Below are positions 36,630 to 47,889 of a DNA stretch of 64,000 nt, one piece after another. The DNA is from Rhizophagus irregularis (taxonomy: Eukaryota > Glomeromycota > Glomeromycetes > Glomerales > Glomeraceae): positions 2,604,001 through 2,668,000 of the forward strand of contig NC_089437.1 in assembly GCF_026210795.1 (NCBI RefSeq). Direction: 5' to 3'. The notes beneath the pieces are model-generated. The model did not search any database and had not been told where the DNA came from. It saw only the letters and a list, made by a program, of their open reading frames with translations. Numbering within the stretch: the stretch's first letter is position 1; every line of letters begins with the position of its first letter. The position numbers and the translations under genes were made by a program.

Positions 36630-37020
36630 TATATAGAGATGATTTTACCGCCATTCGATTCGTCTTAATGAGATGGTTCTAATGGTATAAAATACATCGA
36701 AATCCAATCACTAGATTAATTTCCAAAATTAAAAAAATATTAATGGATTTTGTGTAATAACTCTGCCAATATTGATCCTAGAGAGATGTTCTTACTACCA
36801 TTCGATTCGTCTTGATGCGACGAATCTAATGGTATAAAATACATCGAAATCAAATCACTAGATCAATTTCTAAAATTAAAAAATATTAAATTGTTTTTAA
36901 GCAATAACTCCGTCAATATTGATTACAGAGAGATGAGCTTACCACCATTTGATTCGTCTTGATGAGGCGATTCCAACGAGCTATTAATCATCTTTTTACA
37001 GTCATTAGGTACTGAGAAAT
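36630..37020. repeat. Three tandem copies of a roughly 150-bp unit carrying the palindromic module
   Basis: Each unit contains TACCACCATTCGATTCGTCT, a GATGAGACGA-like partner, then AATGGTATAAAATACATCG and ATCACTAGATC. The cores are near 36650, 36793 and 36945. A fourth, more diverged core lies at about 47047-47110, on the other side of the LINE insertion, suggesting the array was split by that insertion. Confidence 0.7.
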
Positions 37021-37058
37021 TTAGCAAAATGTTAAATGGCGCAGTAAACGTAAATCAA

Positions 37059-37301
37059 CTTTCCCAGCGTAATCTGAAAAAAATGTCACAAAAAATCACG
37101 TGACTTTTTTTGTCACAACCGTCACACCCCACTGCGTTTCCATTTTCTATAAGTATCTGAGGGACTTAGTTTTTTTCAAGTAGGTAAAAACTTATCTGTC
37201 ACACCTTATTCGTCATAAGTGCATCACACTTAATTTCAGTCAAGTTGCGTAATGCCGGCCATTTTGTGACATTTTTTTTCAGGTTATGCTAGGGAAGTCA
37301 T
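37059..37301. mobile_element. 243-bp MITE with 9-bp duplication GTAAATCAA
   Basis: Imperfect inverted ends (CTTTCCCAGCGTAATCTG on the left, and a right end reading inward CTTCCCTAGCATAACCTG) are followed on both sides by a poly-A run and TGTCACAAAA. The flanks are the exact repeat GTAAATCAA (37050-37058 and 37302-37310). A 9-bp duplication would fit Mutator-like elements; 8 bp (hAT) cannot be excluded because the first base is uncertain. No coding sequence. Confidence 0.65.
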
Positions 37302-37514
37302 GTAAATCAAGAAATATAATAATACTGATGCTTAACATTTTGTTGAATTACTTATCAGCAAGTGATTGCAAAAGGATAAAACTAAAAACTACCCAACTCT
37401 CTCCCGTTCTGCTCATTTGACAATATTTATGAAAAAATAAAAAATTTTTTCAAAGTTTTTTATTACTTTTTCTTTATATTTTCTTTATTTTAGATAACTA
37501 CAACACTTTACAAA

Positions 37515-39516
37515 ATGACTAAAGATAAAAAGAAGAAAAATAACAAGTCTAACAATGATAATACTACTAAATGTCCTGCCTCTAGCTCTCCAACTGGCAA
37601 CGTTTCTGGTCAAGGTTTCTCTTTGTCTGGTCCTTCGAACACTCCACCTTTGACCAACTCTACTAATAAACGTACCAAAGTCAGTGCCGATGACTCTGTC
37701 ATGGATGTTGATAAACCTCTCATGCCTTCTAGCTCTATTGAAATAACTCCCACTGAGAAACCTTCTCAACCTGATACCTTCTCTTTTAACACCTCCCAGC
37801 ACGCACCCACTAATAGTAATAATAAAGGCAAAAGTCCTGATATTACTCCTGCAGTTTCTTTCCCTGAACGTGCTGCCTCCCCTAATGCTTCCAAAGCTGC
37901 GGTACAATCCCAACCTACTTTATACTACGCCTCAGCTGCTCCCAATGACATTGAAGACTTCTGGGAACACTTTACTTCAAACCACGACATGTGTGACGCA
38001 GTTGATTGACAACTTTCCTTGTTCCCCTCTTATGGTAGTTATGCCACGTGTAGTGGATCCAACGATCTCAAGAGGATCATCGTACATTTCTGTAAAAAGA
38101 AAGATCTTGACAAAGCCACAAATTCCCCTATGGATTCTTTGTTTGGCTTGCATTTTTATGTATATGACCTCAGACTATTAAGGCAGATGAACATGCACGT
38201 ACTCTAGTGGTTACTGACATTCCGCTCTTTATCACTGACACACTTTTGCGTATTACCTTCTCTCATTATAGCAATATTGTTCATTACCATCATACCTGTT
38301 TATCTAAACTTTACCGCACAGCATATATTACCTTTGAATCTACTGGTGCATTACAGAACCTCAACTCTTCCTGGAATATTTTTTGCCTATGCATTTGCCT
38401 TGCTATTTTCTCACCTGACCAGCATGCTGAAAGATGTGTTTATGTCGCTCTACTTGCCGGCCTTCCTCATAGCACTATTGTAGGCGATCTTGCTGAAATT
38501 GCCGATAAAGTCTCCGCTAAATTAATTAATGTTTTATTTTCAATGAACTTGTATAACCCTAAACCTTACGCCTATTGCCACTTTGTTTCTGAAACTGCTG
38601 TGGAAAATGTTAAGTCTATTTCATACGCTCTCAAGAATGTAGGCTTAACCTGGCATTTTCCAGATGAAGTCACTTCCCTCTGTCATCGATGTGGTTGTCC
38701 AAATTGTAACCCTGATCGATGTAGTTCTTCATCTCACCTCAACCATCCTGCTTGTCTATGGCAATCTAATGATAAATTGCATGTATTATACAACAAACAT
38801 TTACCTCCTTCACACCCAGCCAAGCGTTATAATTGTTTTGCTCACCCTGATAATAACAATGATGGCCAATCACGTGGTAATGCGTCTCACCATCATTTCA
38901 GTTCACGACCTAATAATCGACAACCATCTCGTTTCCGCTATCAACGTCGTCTGTGGAATCGTAACAATCTCATTTACAACAATCAACATCATCCTATTCC
39001 AGATGTCAATAAACTTAATCATTATGCCAATGGCATGGATGTTATATATCCTTGCCCTCCTACTGTGCTGACTGATTGGAAATCTATTGGTGCTGCCCTT
39101 GAAAAAGTAGTTAAAGAATTAGCTCTTCTTACCACCCAATTTTCTTCTATAAACAGCCGCCTTTCCAAATTGAAATCTGATATGGCTGCTCGTACTCCTA
39201 TCTCAGAATCTTTTGTTACCAAACTGCCTTCCTATATCCCTTCCTCTATGCAAGGATGGGATGACTCAGTTAACACTAACAACAACATTCTTGTTGATAT
39301 TAATTCTCCTCCTTTACAATTGACATGTGGTTTCACTCCAATCCCTCAATTTGCTTTCATTCTGCCTTCCAACGTTGCTCCTCTCTTCCCAATTGATATG
39401 GAACAATGACTCTCCTCTTTTTCTGATACTGTTGCTTCTTTGGCAGGATCAATCCATAAAAGAATCGAACAAAATAACCTCATCTTAGCTCGCCAAAATG
39501 GCCAAGCTAATCATTA
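37515..39516 (+). pseudogene. LINE ORF1 (gag-like), frameshifted
   Basis: It begins MTKDKKKKNNKSNNDN, a basic, low-complexity N-terminus rich in S, T and P. After frameshifts around 38010 and 38200 the reading continues at 38207-39409 with a Cys/His cluster (CHRCGCPNCNPDRC, then SSSSHLNHPACLW) that could be a zinc-binding nucleic-acid domain. A TGA at 39407 separates a final in-frame segment ending GQANH. It would form the RNA-binding ribonucleoprotein of the element. As preserved it cannot make the full protein. Confidence 0.7.
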
Positions 39517-40953
39517 ATCGTTCCTTTTCTTTTCCTCTTCTTCATCATTATTTTATCAGTATGCAACAATAATGGACAACAATAAACATAATTTTTCCCC
39601 CACTCCTCTTCTCTTATTAATTTTGGTCAACTTAATGTTAATGGTTTATTTTTCCCTGTGCGACAACAACATTTATTAAATTTTTTCCTCCATTCTTCTT
39701 TTGGTGTCTTATTTTTAAATGATACCCGTCTCACTTCTTCTAATGTTAAATTTACTTTTAATAATGAACATTTCCAATATAACTTCCGATCCTATTGGGC
39801 CTATCCTTCTTCTTCTCGCCTTCATGATGGAGTTGGTATTTTGCTCCATAATTTTCTTCATAAACATGTTCAGATGATTGATTCTTGGAATGGTCGTTTT
39901 TTAAAATTAGATCTTTTTTTTCATCAAACAAAAATTTCAATTATCTCTTTATATTACCCTCCTTCTGATTCTATCCATCAAACTATTTGTAATGACCTTA
40001 TTGCCAAACTTTTTTCTTGGCTCGATTATGCCCATTCTAATAACTACCATGTGGTTATCCTTAGCGATTTTAATATTGATGTAGTTGCCCATTCCACTCA
40101 CTTTAGACTTCTCCGTTTGCTCTCTTCTAGGTTCTTTACAGATCATCAGGCCATTCTTTTTCAACATCTGGCCCTGAACTCACTTTTTATCATGTTAATG
40201 GTTCTTTCAGATTGGATTATATCTGGTCTTCGCCTAGATTTCCAGCCCTAGTCTTTTTTTCGCAGTAGTTGATTATCCTGCCTGCTTTGCTTACTTTTAT
40301 CTGCATCGTAAGTTTTGGTTACGGTCTTTAATTTTAGCTCATGTATAGCTATTTTAGCCAAATCCCGCCTCAAACAGAAGAAAGAATTGTGCACTATTAT
40401 TGCTTATTCCTCCACTTCAAAAGAACAGTGGAATAATTTTACTGAACAAGTGGATGATTCTTTTGGCATCTATTTGGACAAACATTATAATTCACGTGTT
40501 GATTTTTCCTTCTTTTCTTTAGATCGTATGTGGCATGCTTTGAAAGCTGCCATTTTCAGTACTGCAATTGACACATTACCCTTTCATAAGGTTTCTAATG
40601 CCCACCGTCATTCATATTTCCCAGAACCATTAAAGCTTATCGCTGTTAACAAATTTTTGGATCATTTTTTATACCGTCTTACTACTTATCGTTCTAATCG
40701 GCCTACCCAAATTTCCCAAATGATAGCCGCATTACCTTCTTATTTTGCGATTCTTACATCCTTACTTCCTGATTATTCAGTTCCGGTCTATTCTACAATG
40801 CCTTTATCTGGATTTAAATACTTTTTACGTTCACAGAAGAATTTAGTCTCTGCTTTTTTGAGTACTAAATTCATGCAACACCTTACGGACTCTGTGAAAT
40901 ACTACACAGTACTACGCGATGAACATTTTTCGAACTCTTTAGGAACCTTTATT

Positions 40954-41706
40954 TAGAGCTCCGAACAGGTCAGCCAAATTCAGGTAACCTGACCTGACAT
41001 GACCTGAAATTCAGGTCAGGTATGAGATTTTTGAAAAAAATTCAGGTCAGGTATGAAGATTGACCTAACCTGATTGACCTGTTGACCTGAAACTATTGAT
41101 TCTACTATATAATAAAAGTGGTTGCAGTATTGCGATTCACTTTTTTATCTTGATTTTATATAATAAAAGTGAGTTGCGATATTGTGATTCACTTTTTTAT
41201 ATTAATTTTATATAATAAAAGTGAATTGCAATATTGCGATTCACTTTTTTATATTGATTTTATATAATAAAAGTGAGTTGCGATATTGCGATTCACTTTT
41301 TTATATTAATTCTATATAAAAAAAGTGAATTGCAGTATTGGGATTCACTTTTTTATATGATTTTAATATAAAAATGTTGAATCGCAATATTTCAAGAAAA
41401 AAATGTTGCGAAAACGTTTTTTTCATAATATTATATTAAAAAAATGTTTCGTAACATTTTTTTTTTTGATATTTCAATAATAACGTTGCAAAAACGTTTT
41501 TTTTCATAATATTATATTAAAAAAAAAAAGTTTTGTACCATTTTTTTTCAATACTTTAATAAAAATAGTCCTGAAATTTTTCAGGTTTCAGGTCAGGTCA
41601 GGTCAAACAGACAACCTGATATAACCTGACCTGACCTGACCTGAAAAAAAATTTCAGGTCAGGTTTATCAATTAACCTGACCTGACCTGACCCATTCGGA
41701 ACTCTA
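40954..41706. mobile_element. hAT-like MITE in LINE ORF2, with 52-bp tandem hairpin repeats
   Basis: The ends TAGAGCTCCGAACAGGTCAG (left) and, inward from the right, TAGAGTTCCGAATGGGTCAG are flanked by the exact 8-bp repeat CCTTTATT (40946-40953 and 41707-41714). CAGGT/ACCTG pentamers are iterated on both subterminal sides. Inside are about five tandem 52-bp units (about 41104-41365), each self-complementary (AAAAGTGAATTGCAATATTG pairing with its own second half). Removing the element and one duplication restores the ORF2 frame (LGTFIDSALSV). Confidence 0.85.
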
Positions 41707-42143
41707 CCTTTATTGACTCAGCATTATCAGTTGAAAAATGTTCGATCATTCTTGACCGTGTTTCAGTTGTTCTTGACTCCAAACCCACTTCTTAACGGAC
41801 CCTTCAGATATCAAACAAGCTGCTGTCGCTCATTTTCAATCTATTGTCTCTCCTCCATTGGTCCAATATTCTTCTACTACTTCATTCCCTTCATAATGGC
41901 AAAATGCTTACACTCCTCTCCAGCTCTCCCTAATGTTTCAGCTTCATTATACGACACAGTCTTGGCACCTATTATTCTTCAAGAATGGTCTGGCGTTATC
42001 TCTTTCATGCTGAACAACAAAGCTTCTGGCCTGTCAAAAATCTTCTACGAAATGTTAAAACATTTATCCAGTGATGCTTTAAATTTCTCTCTTCTACTTG
42101 CCAACAAATGTCTTTCTCGTGGTGATATCCCTGCTGACTGGTG

Positions 42144-42466
42144 TAGAGATGCGATCCAGATGAAATTTTACAATCCGTGATCTGCACAGATCAATCCGGA
42201 TTATCATAGGATTAAATCTGGATAATCTGGATTAACTTCAATTTTTGGATATCTCAGCATCTAACGATCGTATAGAAATGCACTATAGCTCATTCAAATT
42301 GTTGCATTGAGACGATTCGAATGAGCTATAGTAATCTCTGTATAATCATTGGATGCTCTTTCGGATTAAAACGAATATCCTTAATTCATCCAGATGCATC
42401 ATTATCCGTTCAGATCGGATGGATTGGCGGATGATCCAAATTTTCAGATTTCAGATCACATCTCTA
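42144..42466. mobile_element. hAT-like MITE in the LINE RT region, with the palindromic module
   Basis: The ends TAGAGATGCGATC and, inward from the right, TAGAGATGTGATC are flanked by GACTGGTG and GACTGGCG, an 8-bp duplication with one mismatch (42136-42143, 42467-42474). Subterminal GGATTAAATCTGGATAA-type words occur. The centre carries GCTCATTCAAATTGTTGCAT and its inverted partner GACGATTCGAATGAGC. The TAGRGATG start is shared with the large element at 36296-47889. Confidence 0.8.
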
Positions 42467-44850
42467 GACTGGCGGAAGCCGTAGTTTATCCTATTTCCAA
42501 ACTTCATAATTTTGATGCTCAACTTAAGAACACATGTCTTATTACTCTTTTAGAAACTGTTCGTAAATACATGGTCAAGGTTGTTACTAATCGTCTTTTC
42601 AATATCCTTGCTGATAATCATGTTCTTCAAGGAGGTAATTTTGCTGGTTGCCTAGTGGTTCTACTGATGTCCCTATCAAAATGCTTGATGCGATTATCCA
42701 TCAACAAAAACATAATTCTCCGATGATCAGGTAACTTTCGATCGTTTCTGCGATATTTCTAAAGCTTTCGATTCTATGGATTTGAATATGCTTAAATTAG
42801 CTTTAGATAGACTTCATTTATCTGCACTTTTAGTGCAATTTATTCTGAACCTTTTTACTTGGCAGAATAATAAGATCCTTACTTGTCATGGTGATACTGC
42901 TTTTTATCGAGTACGTGTTAGTATCGATCAAGGAGAAATCATTTTCCCTCTACTTTGGGTTATTTATTTGGATCCCCTGCTCACTGTTTTGAACAACGAA
43001 ATACGAGACCCTTTTGTTTTGAAATCCTCAGCTCTGTTAGACTATTCTCCACTTGAATTTGAACAACATTCTTTGCCGATTTCCTATTTGACTTTTATGG
43101 ATGACTCTACACTTGTTGCTTCCTTGAAGTCTGAAATTAAAGATCATCTTTCTATTACTACTGAATTTTGTACATTAAATAATATTCAAGCAAATTCAGC
43201 AAAATATGTCCTTCTTTCTTCTTCTCATCCTTCTTCTTTGATTACTTTTGATCTTTCACCTTCTCCTTTGATCTCCAATACTTCTTTCTCTTTTCCCTTT
43301 TTGGCTCTTGGTACTTCTTTTCGCTTTTTAGGTGTTTGGTTTTCTTTGTCTGCCTCTTTCCAATTCATACTTAAATAAGCACGCTGCATGGTTAAAAATA
43401 TGGCTGCTTTTCTTGGTCCAAAGAAACTACTCGCACAGTATGTGGCCTATCTCTATAATGCTATTCTTCTTCTGAGATTGGAATTCTGTCTACAAACTAC
43501 TCTCTTTTCAAAAAGCACTGTTCAATCAATAGTTAACCTGATATTTTCTGTTCACAGACGAAAAGTTGGTTTTGCTGCTACTACTCCTTTAGCTTTGCTT
43601 TTCTTAAAACTTCCTTTCTCAATTCAGCATGCCTTTTATCAGTTTCTCTTCTCTCATATTGCATCTTGGCAAAAAATATTTACCCACCCTGATTTTAAAG
43701 GCTTTGCCAATTACGCTATCTCCTATCTTCAAAGCTATTTGAATGCTGAAAATTGCCCGACTGCTATCAACCTGGAACTATGGTCACAAGTCGTTTCTCT
43801 TCGGACTCACACCTTGTTTAATTCAATTTTATTTTCTTCACAAATTAATATCACGTGGTCTCTCTCCTTCTGACCTCTAAGGCGTGATCTACAACCTGCT
43901 CTGCTATTGCGAACCATTTTACCACTGTCTATTTTTCAGAAAAGTTGGAAACTTTGGAAAATTTTGCACATTTTTGTTCTTGCTCAACTAGCTTCACCTT
44001 GTAGCCGTTTCCTTATGAATTGGTTTGATTTTCAGCATCTTTGTATTGTCAGAAAAAAAGGACGAATTCCTACTTGGTTTAATTATATTAAAAATAATTT
44101 TCTTTTTTCTTCTTTATCTTCTTTATTTTTATCTTCGTATAATATTAATCCTTCTTTTACTTTAGCTTCACCTTGTTTATTAGATGATTCTACTAAAGAT
44201 TATAGTTTTTACCCTCAATAGGCTATTAATTTTAATTCCGCTATCCATACTTTATCCGTTGGCCGTGTGTGTATCACTTACAGGAAAAAAGACTCTGCTA
44301 TAATGTCTCATTAGCTCCCTGTATCCACCTCCGCCGATGAACGATCCTATAATCCTTATCCTGGTTGCTCTTATAACATTTTGGCCTTATCCAAGAAATC
44401 TGCGATTAAATAACGTTATAATAGCGAGAAATGTTTCTTCCTGGTCTCTCTTTCTGAAACTACTGGTTATCCTACTAAGAATGCCAAAGTATTTGCAGCC
44501 TACCTCCCCATAACTCTGTCTACCTCTTGGAGTTATACTATTTCCTTGGCTCTTACCCATTTGAATAATCCACCTTCTACATCATCCACTGGTTTGCATT
44601 GCCCGGTTTTGACGATTGATGATGTTAATATTCCTTCTTTGTTTTCTTCTACACAAACACTATATATTGATGGCTCGTTCCACTGAGAAATAGATTCTTC
44701 TCCTCCTTCTATGGCCTCCGCTTGGTTAGCCTTAGACAATGATGGATTTATATTGAATTGTCGTCTTGAGCATTGGCTTAAATTTCCTTTCAGCTTTATG
44801 ATCAGAAATTTATGCCATTATTTTTGAATTACATGCTCTTTCTCCTGGTT

Positions 44851-45128
44851 AGTATTTGGAATCGAATATATTCGAATATATTCAAGTATTCATTTAAATT
44901 TATAAAGTATATTCGAATAATATTCGAATAAGTTAAATTTCCTTTTATAGTAATGATTTACATAATTTTTAGCCTGAATTATGATTTTAACTCAGTTAAA
45001 TTTAAGGATAATGCCCAATTAGAATTTTAACTATACTATATCTGAATACTCGAATAACCACTATGTTTATTCGAATACTCGAATATCTTTCGAGTTATTT
45101 GAATAACTGTTACGTGATTCCAAACGCT
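44851..45128. mobile_element. 278-bp MITE in the LINE RNase H region, with TATTCGAATA palindromes
   Basis: The ends AGTATTTGGAATC and, inward from the right, AGCGTTTGGAATC are flanked by TCTCCTGGTT on both sides (44841-44850 and 45129-45138). The duplication reads as 10 bp, but 8 bp (CTCCTGGT) with hAT-like ends is also possible if the ends are shifted. Both halves are rich in TATTCGAATA words. No coding sequence. Confidence 0.7.
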
Positions 45129-46590
45129 TCTCCTGGTTCATGATAACGATTAATACAAATTGTGCTGAATTGATCGCTCTCCCAGAAGTGTTTTGTTGAT
45201 GCTTCTTTCTCTTTGAAGTTACTTTGACAACCTAACCATCTTTTTTGGCTCTTTATTAGATATTTTCTTTTGGACCTCAATTTGAGTATTGATTTGGTCA
45301 AAGTCCCTGCTCACAGTGATGATGCGTTAAACATACAAGTGGATTCTTTAGCCAAAGTCACATATTCTTCTCCTCAGCCTACCTTCTCACCTTTGGCTTT
45401 TTGTCAAGTGCCATGTGTATTGACCTTCAATTCCCTGCCTATTGATAAGAATATTCGCCATTTTCTATGATCTATAGCCAATGCTCGCAATTTTTATTTT
45501 TCTGTTTATTGGCACATTTCACTGCGTTAGGTCCTCCTATACTTTTCGATTGGGCTGGAATTCATTTCTGTCTTTCCTGTATCAAAGGTTTTGCCTCACA
45601 TAAGAACGAACGTCCAGAATTTTGGATTTTCTGTATCAAACTTCTTTTAGACATGTTGCCTACCTTGGCCATACTACAACAACACAAACCTTACCTTTAT
45701 TCTTCTGACTGGCTCTACCCACAATGCAATTCTGCTCCTGAAGATTTGAATCATCTTTGGACTTGTCCTTATATTCTTCCTGATCTTAATCCGTATTTAA
45801 CACACCGTAATGAAATTATAAAGTTCTGGAATAGCTGTTTTACTACCTTTTCAGCTTTAAAGATTCTGCCTATCTCATTCCAAGATGATTTCTCTGCACT
45901 GAATTGTTGGCAATTTGAAACTCCTTCATCCTCCTATTTGTGGCTCATAAGAGGATTGCTCCCTGCTCACCTAACATCATTTTTGAAGAATTATTTTCCC
46001 CTCTCTGTGGTATATAAGACTCTTTTTCCTCTTCTTAACGATTTCCAAGTCGAATTATATGGTGAAATTTGGCTGTGTCAAAATGTTTTTTTCCACGCCT
46101 GGGAAGAATCTCAAGGAATTTCTGCTTCCTCAAAGACCCGAGACCCTTCTACTGTTTCTTCCTCTGTTATTTCTCCTCATCATAACTGTTCTTTAGCGAC
46201 AGTTCCTCAGGATTCTTGGATTTCCTGGATATCCTCTTCTATAATTCGAGGTGGATTTTAGATCTCGCACTTGGATTTTTTGTGCCGCTTAACAGTTCAA
46301 CCTCTTAGGATTTCTTTCTGGTAACGGACTGGATTTTTGGATGTTGGATAGTTGACTCATACTGGCCTTTGGGTAAAGTTGGGGTATGCGATTCTGTAAT
46401 AGTTTAGTTTTTCTTTTTTTAATTATATTTTAGGTTAGATTTCTTTACTTGTATGAGTCGTGAAACTACTTTTTTTATTTTTTATTTGTTTATTTTTTTA
46501 TTTTATATATTGTTTGATATTATTTTCAATTTAAAAAATTTAATAAAAGATAAAGTCATAAGACTGTTTACACAGTAAAAGGATAAAACT

Positions 46591-47034
46591 TGGCTCTTCT
46601 ATCGTTTACCTTTCTAATATTTCACCTCATCATTACAACTCTTCTTTGGCGTCAGTTTTTCAGGATTCCTGGATTTCTTGGATATTATTTTCTATAATTC
46701 AGGGTGGATCTTAGATCTCGCACTTGGATTTTCTGTGCCGCTTAACAGTTCAACCTTTTAGGGTCTCTTTCTGGTAACGGACTGGATTTTTGGATGTTGG
46801 ATAGTTGAACCACATTGGCCTTTGGGTAAAATTGGGGTATGCGATTCTATAATAGTTTAGTTTTTCTTTCTTTAATTTTTATTTTAGTTTAGATTTTTTT
46901 ACTTGTATGAGTCGTGAAGCTATTCTTTTTATTTTTTATTAGTTTATTTTTTTATTTTGTAATATTGTTCGATTTTAAAATTTTTGAAGTTAAAATATAA
47001 ATAAAAGATAAAATTGTAGACTGTTTCGCTGCTG
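46591..47034 (+). mobile_element. Second, 5'-truncated LINE copy in tandem (3' end only)
   Basis: About 440 bp nearly identical to the last part of the preceding LINE, including TTAGATCTCGCACTTGGATT, GCCGCTTAACAGTTCAACC, GGTAACGGACTGGATTTTTG and the ATAAAAGATAAA tail. It is followed by AAAAGGATAAAA (47035-47046), the same word that flanks the first copy. It diverges at scattered sites, so it is a separate insertion or an old duplication. Confidence 0.75.
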
Positions 47035-47046
47035 AAAAGGATAAAA

Positions 47047-47889
47047 GCTACCACCATTTGATTTATCTTAGTGAGATAATTCTAACAAGCTATGATACAT
47101 CTTTGTATGATTATTAAATGCCAAGTTATTTAATATATTCTTTATATAACTGTGATTATAAGTGGTTCTTCTTAATACTAGGAAACGGAAACCGTTGTAA
47201 GTCCGAAGCGAAAAAAATAAACCTTTATCTTGTTAGTTGTTTATCTGATGTATCACAAATTTATTTCATCTGATGTAACACGAAATTTCAATGACGTGAT
47301 GCGTGCGGACAACCGGAAATCGTCACGTGACACTAATTGTCATCGACGTTCGTAAATTATATAGTCCTTCGCTACGCTCCGGACAATAAGATTTTTGAGG
47401 ATAGGTATAATAGTGCCTATAAATAGATTGTGACTATATGAGATAGTTTTTAATAATAAAGTGTTTTGAACATTCAACTGGTGTGACTATATAGTAGAAT
47501 GTGACTATAACAGGAGTGACTATAGAGGAAATTTTATTTGATAATATTTCTTAAAGTTATAATTTTTTTTATGATAATAATGTCAATTTCGTAATTTTTT
47601 TCAGCAGAATGAAAAATCACATGATCAACATATAAAAGATAAATTTTCTTATTATTTCAAAATAAGAATACTATATATATATATAAACACCAAAATCATA
47701 ATTTTTAATAGTATTCTTATAAAAGAAACATTTTTTTCTTTTGAAATATATGATTAACTGATCAGTTTTTTTGTCAGTTTTTTATATATAAAATTGGCAA
47801 TTAATCAATTAGTCTTAGACTAAAACTGAATTGTAACTGAACTGAAAAACTAGTTATAATTGGTTATAACTGAACTTTTAGCATCTCTA
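47047..47889. other. Right flank of the nest: palindromic module and CAGTC-type half-site
   Basis: It contains a diverged palindromic module (47047-47110), a region with GTCCGAAGCG/CGCTCCGGAC inverted words (about 47192-47392) that may be one more short element, iterated GTGACTATA words (47430-47525), and the right end of the hAT-like element. No gene is seen. Confidence 0.45.

Larger units (their letters stand above)
39573..46261 (+). pseudogene. LINE ORF2 (endonuclease - reverse transcriptase - RNase H), disrupted
   Basis: Endonuclease motifs: INFGQLNVNG, VLFLNDTRL, SLYYPPSD, VVILSDFNIDV and TDHQAILF (39.6-40.15 kb). Reverse-transcriptase motifs: FCDISKAFDSMDLN (motif A), FMDDSTLVAS (motif C, MDD variant of the usual ADD) and NNIQANSAKYVLL (motif D) at 42.7-43.2 kb. 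RNase H: LYIDGSFH near 44.66 kb and EIYAIIFELHAL near 44.81 kb. The C-terminal part has CNSAPEDLNHLWTCPY (45.73 kb), like the Cys/His motif downstream of RT in several LINE clades. Stops, frameshifts and three insertions make it non-functional. Confidence 0.8.
37384..46576 (+). mobile_element. Decayed non-LTR retrotransposon (LINE) with APE endonuclease, reverse transcriptase and RNase H
   Basis: The element is flanked by the exact 14-bp repeat AAAAGGATAAAACT (37370-37383 and 46577-46590). It has a gag-like ORF1, an ORF2 with endonuclease, reverse transcriptase, RNase H and a C-terminal Cys/His motif, and a 3' UTR ending in an A-rich tail without LTRs. It is frameshifted in many places and interrupted by three inverted-repeat elements (40954-41706, 42144-42466, 44851-45128). 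The base composition (C/T-rich sense strand) contrasts with the flanks. Net of the insertions it is about 7.8 kb. Confidence 0.85.
36296..47889. mobile_element. hAT-like element, 11.6 kb between its ends because of nested insertions
   Basis: The left end TAGGGATGCCAATGG and the right end, reading inward TAGAGATGCTAAAAG, are flanked by the perfect 8-bp repeat GTAATAAT (36288-36295 and 47890-47897). Subterminal AACTGAACTGAA-type words occur on both sides. Everything between (half-sites of a CAGTC-ended element, palindromic modules, a MITE, a LINE with its own insertions and a second LINE tail) can be explained as later insertions. The original element would then be roughly 2 kb. No hAT transposase is seen. 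The call rests on the matching 8-bp duplication and the TIR match over a short length. Confidence 0.6.

Noticed and set aside
37485-37913. 142-codon minus-strand frame over LINE ORF1
   Set aside because: Antisense of a C/T-rich coding strand, with an Arg/Ser-biased translation and no family match.
37384-46576. LTR retrotransposon or integrated virus
   Set aside because: No long terminal repeats, protease or integrase; endonuclease precedes RT and RNase H, and the target duplication and A-rich tail fit a LINE.
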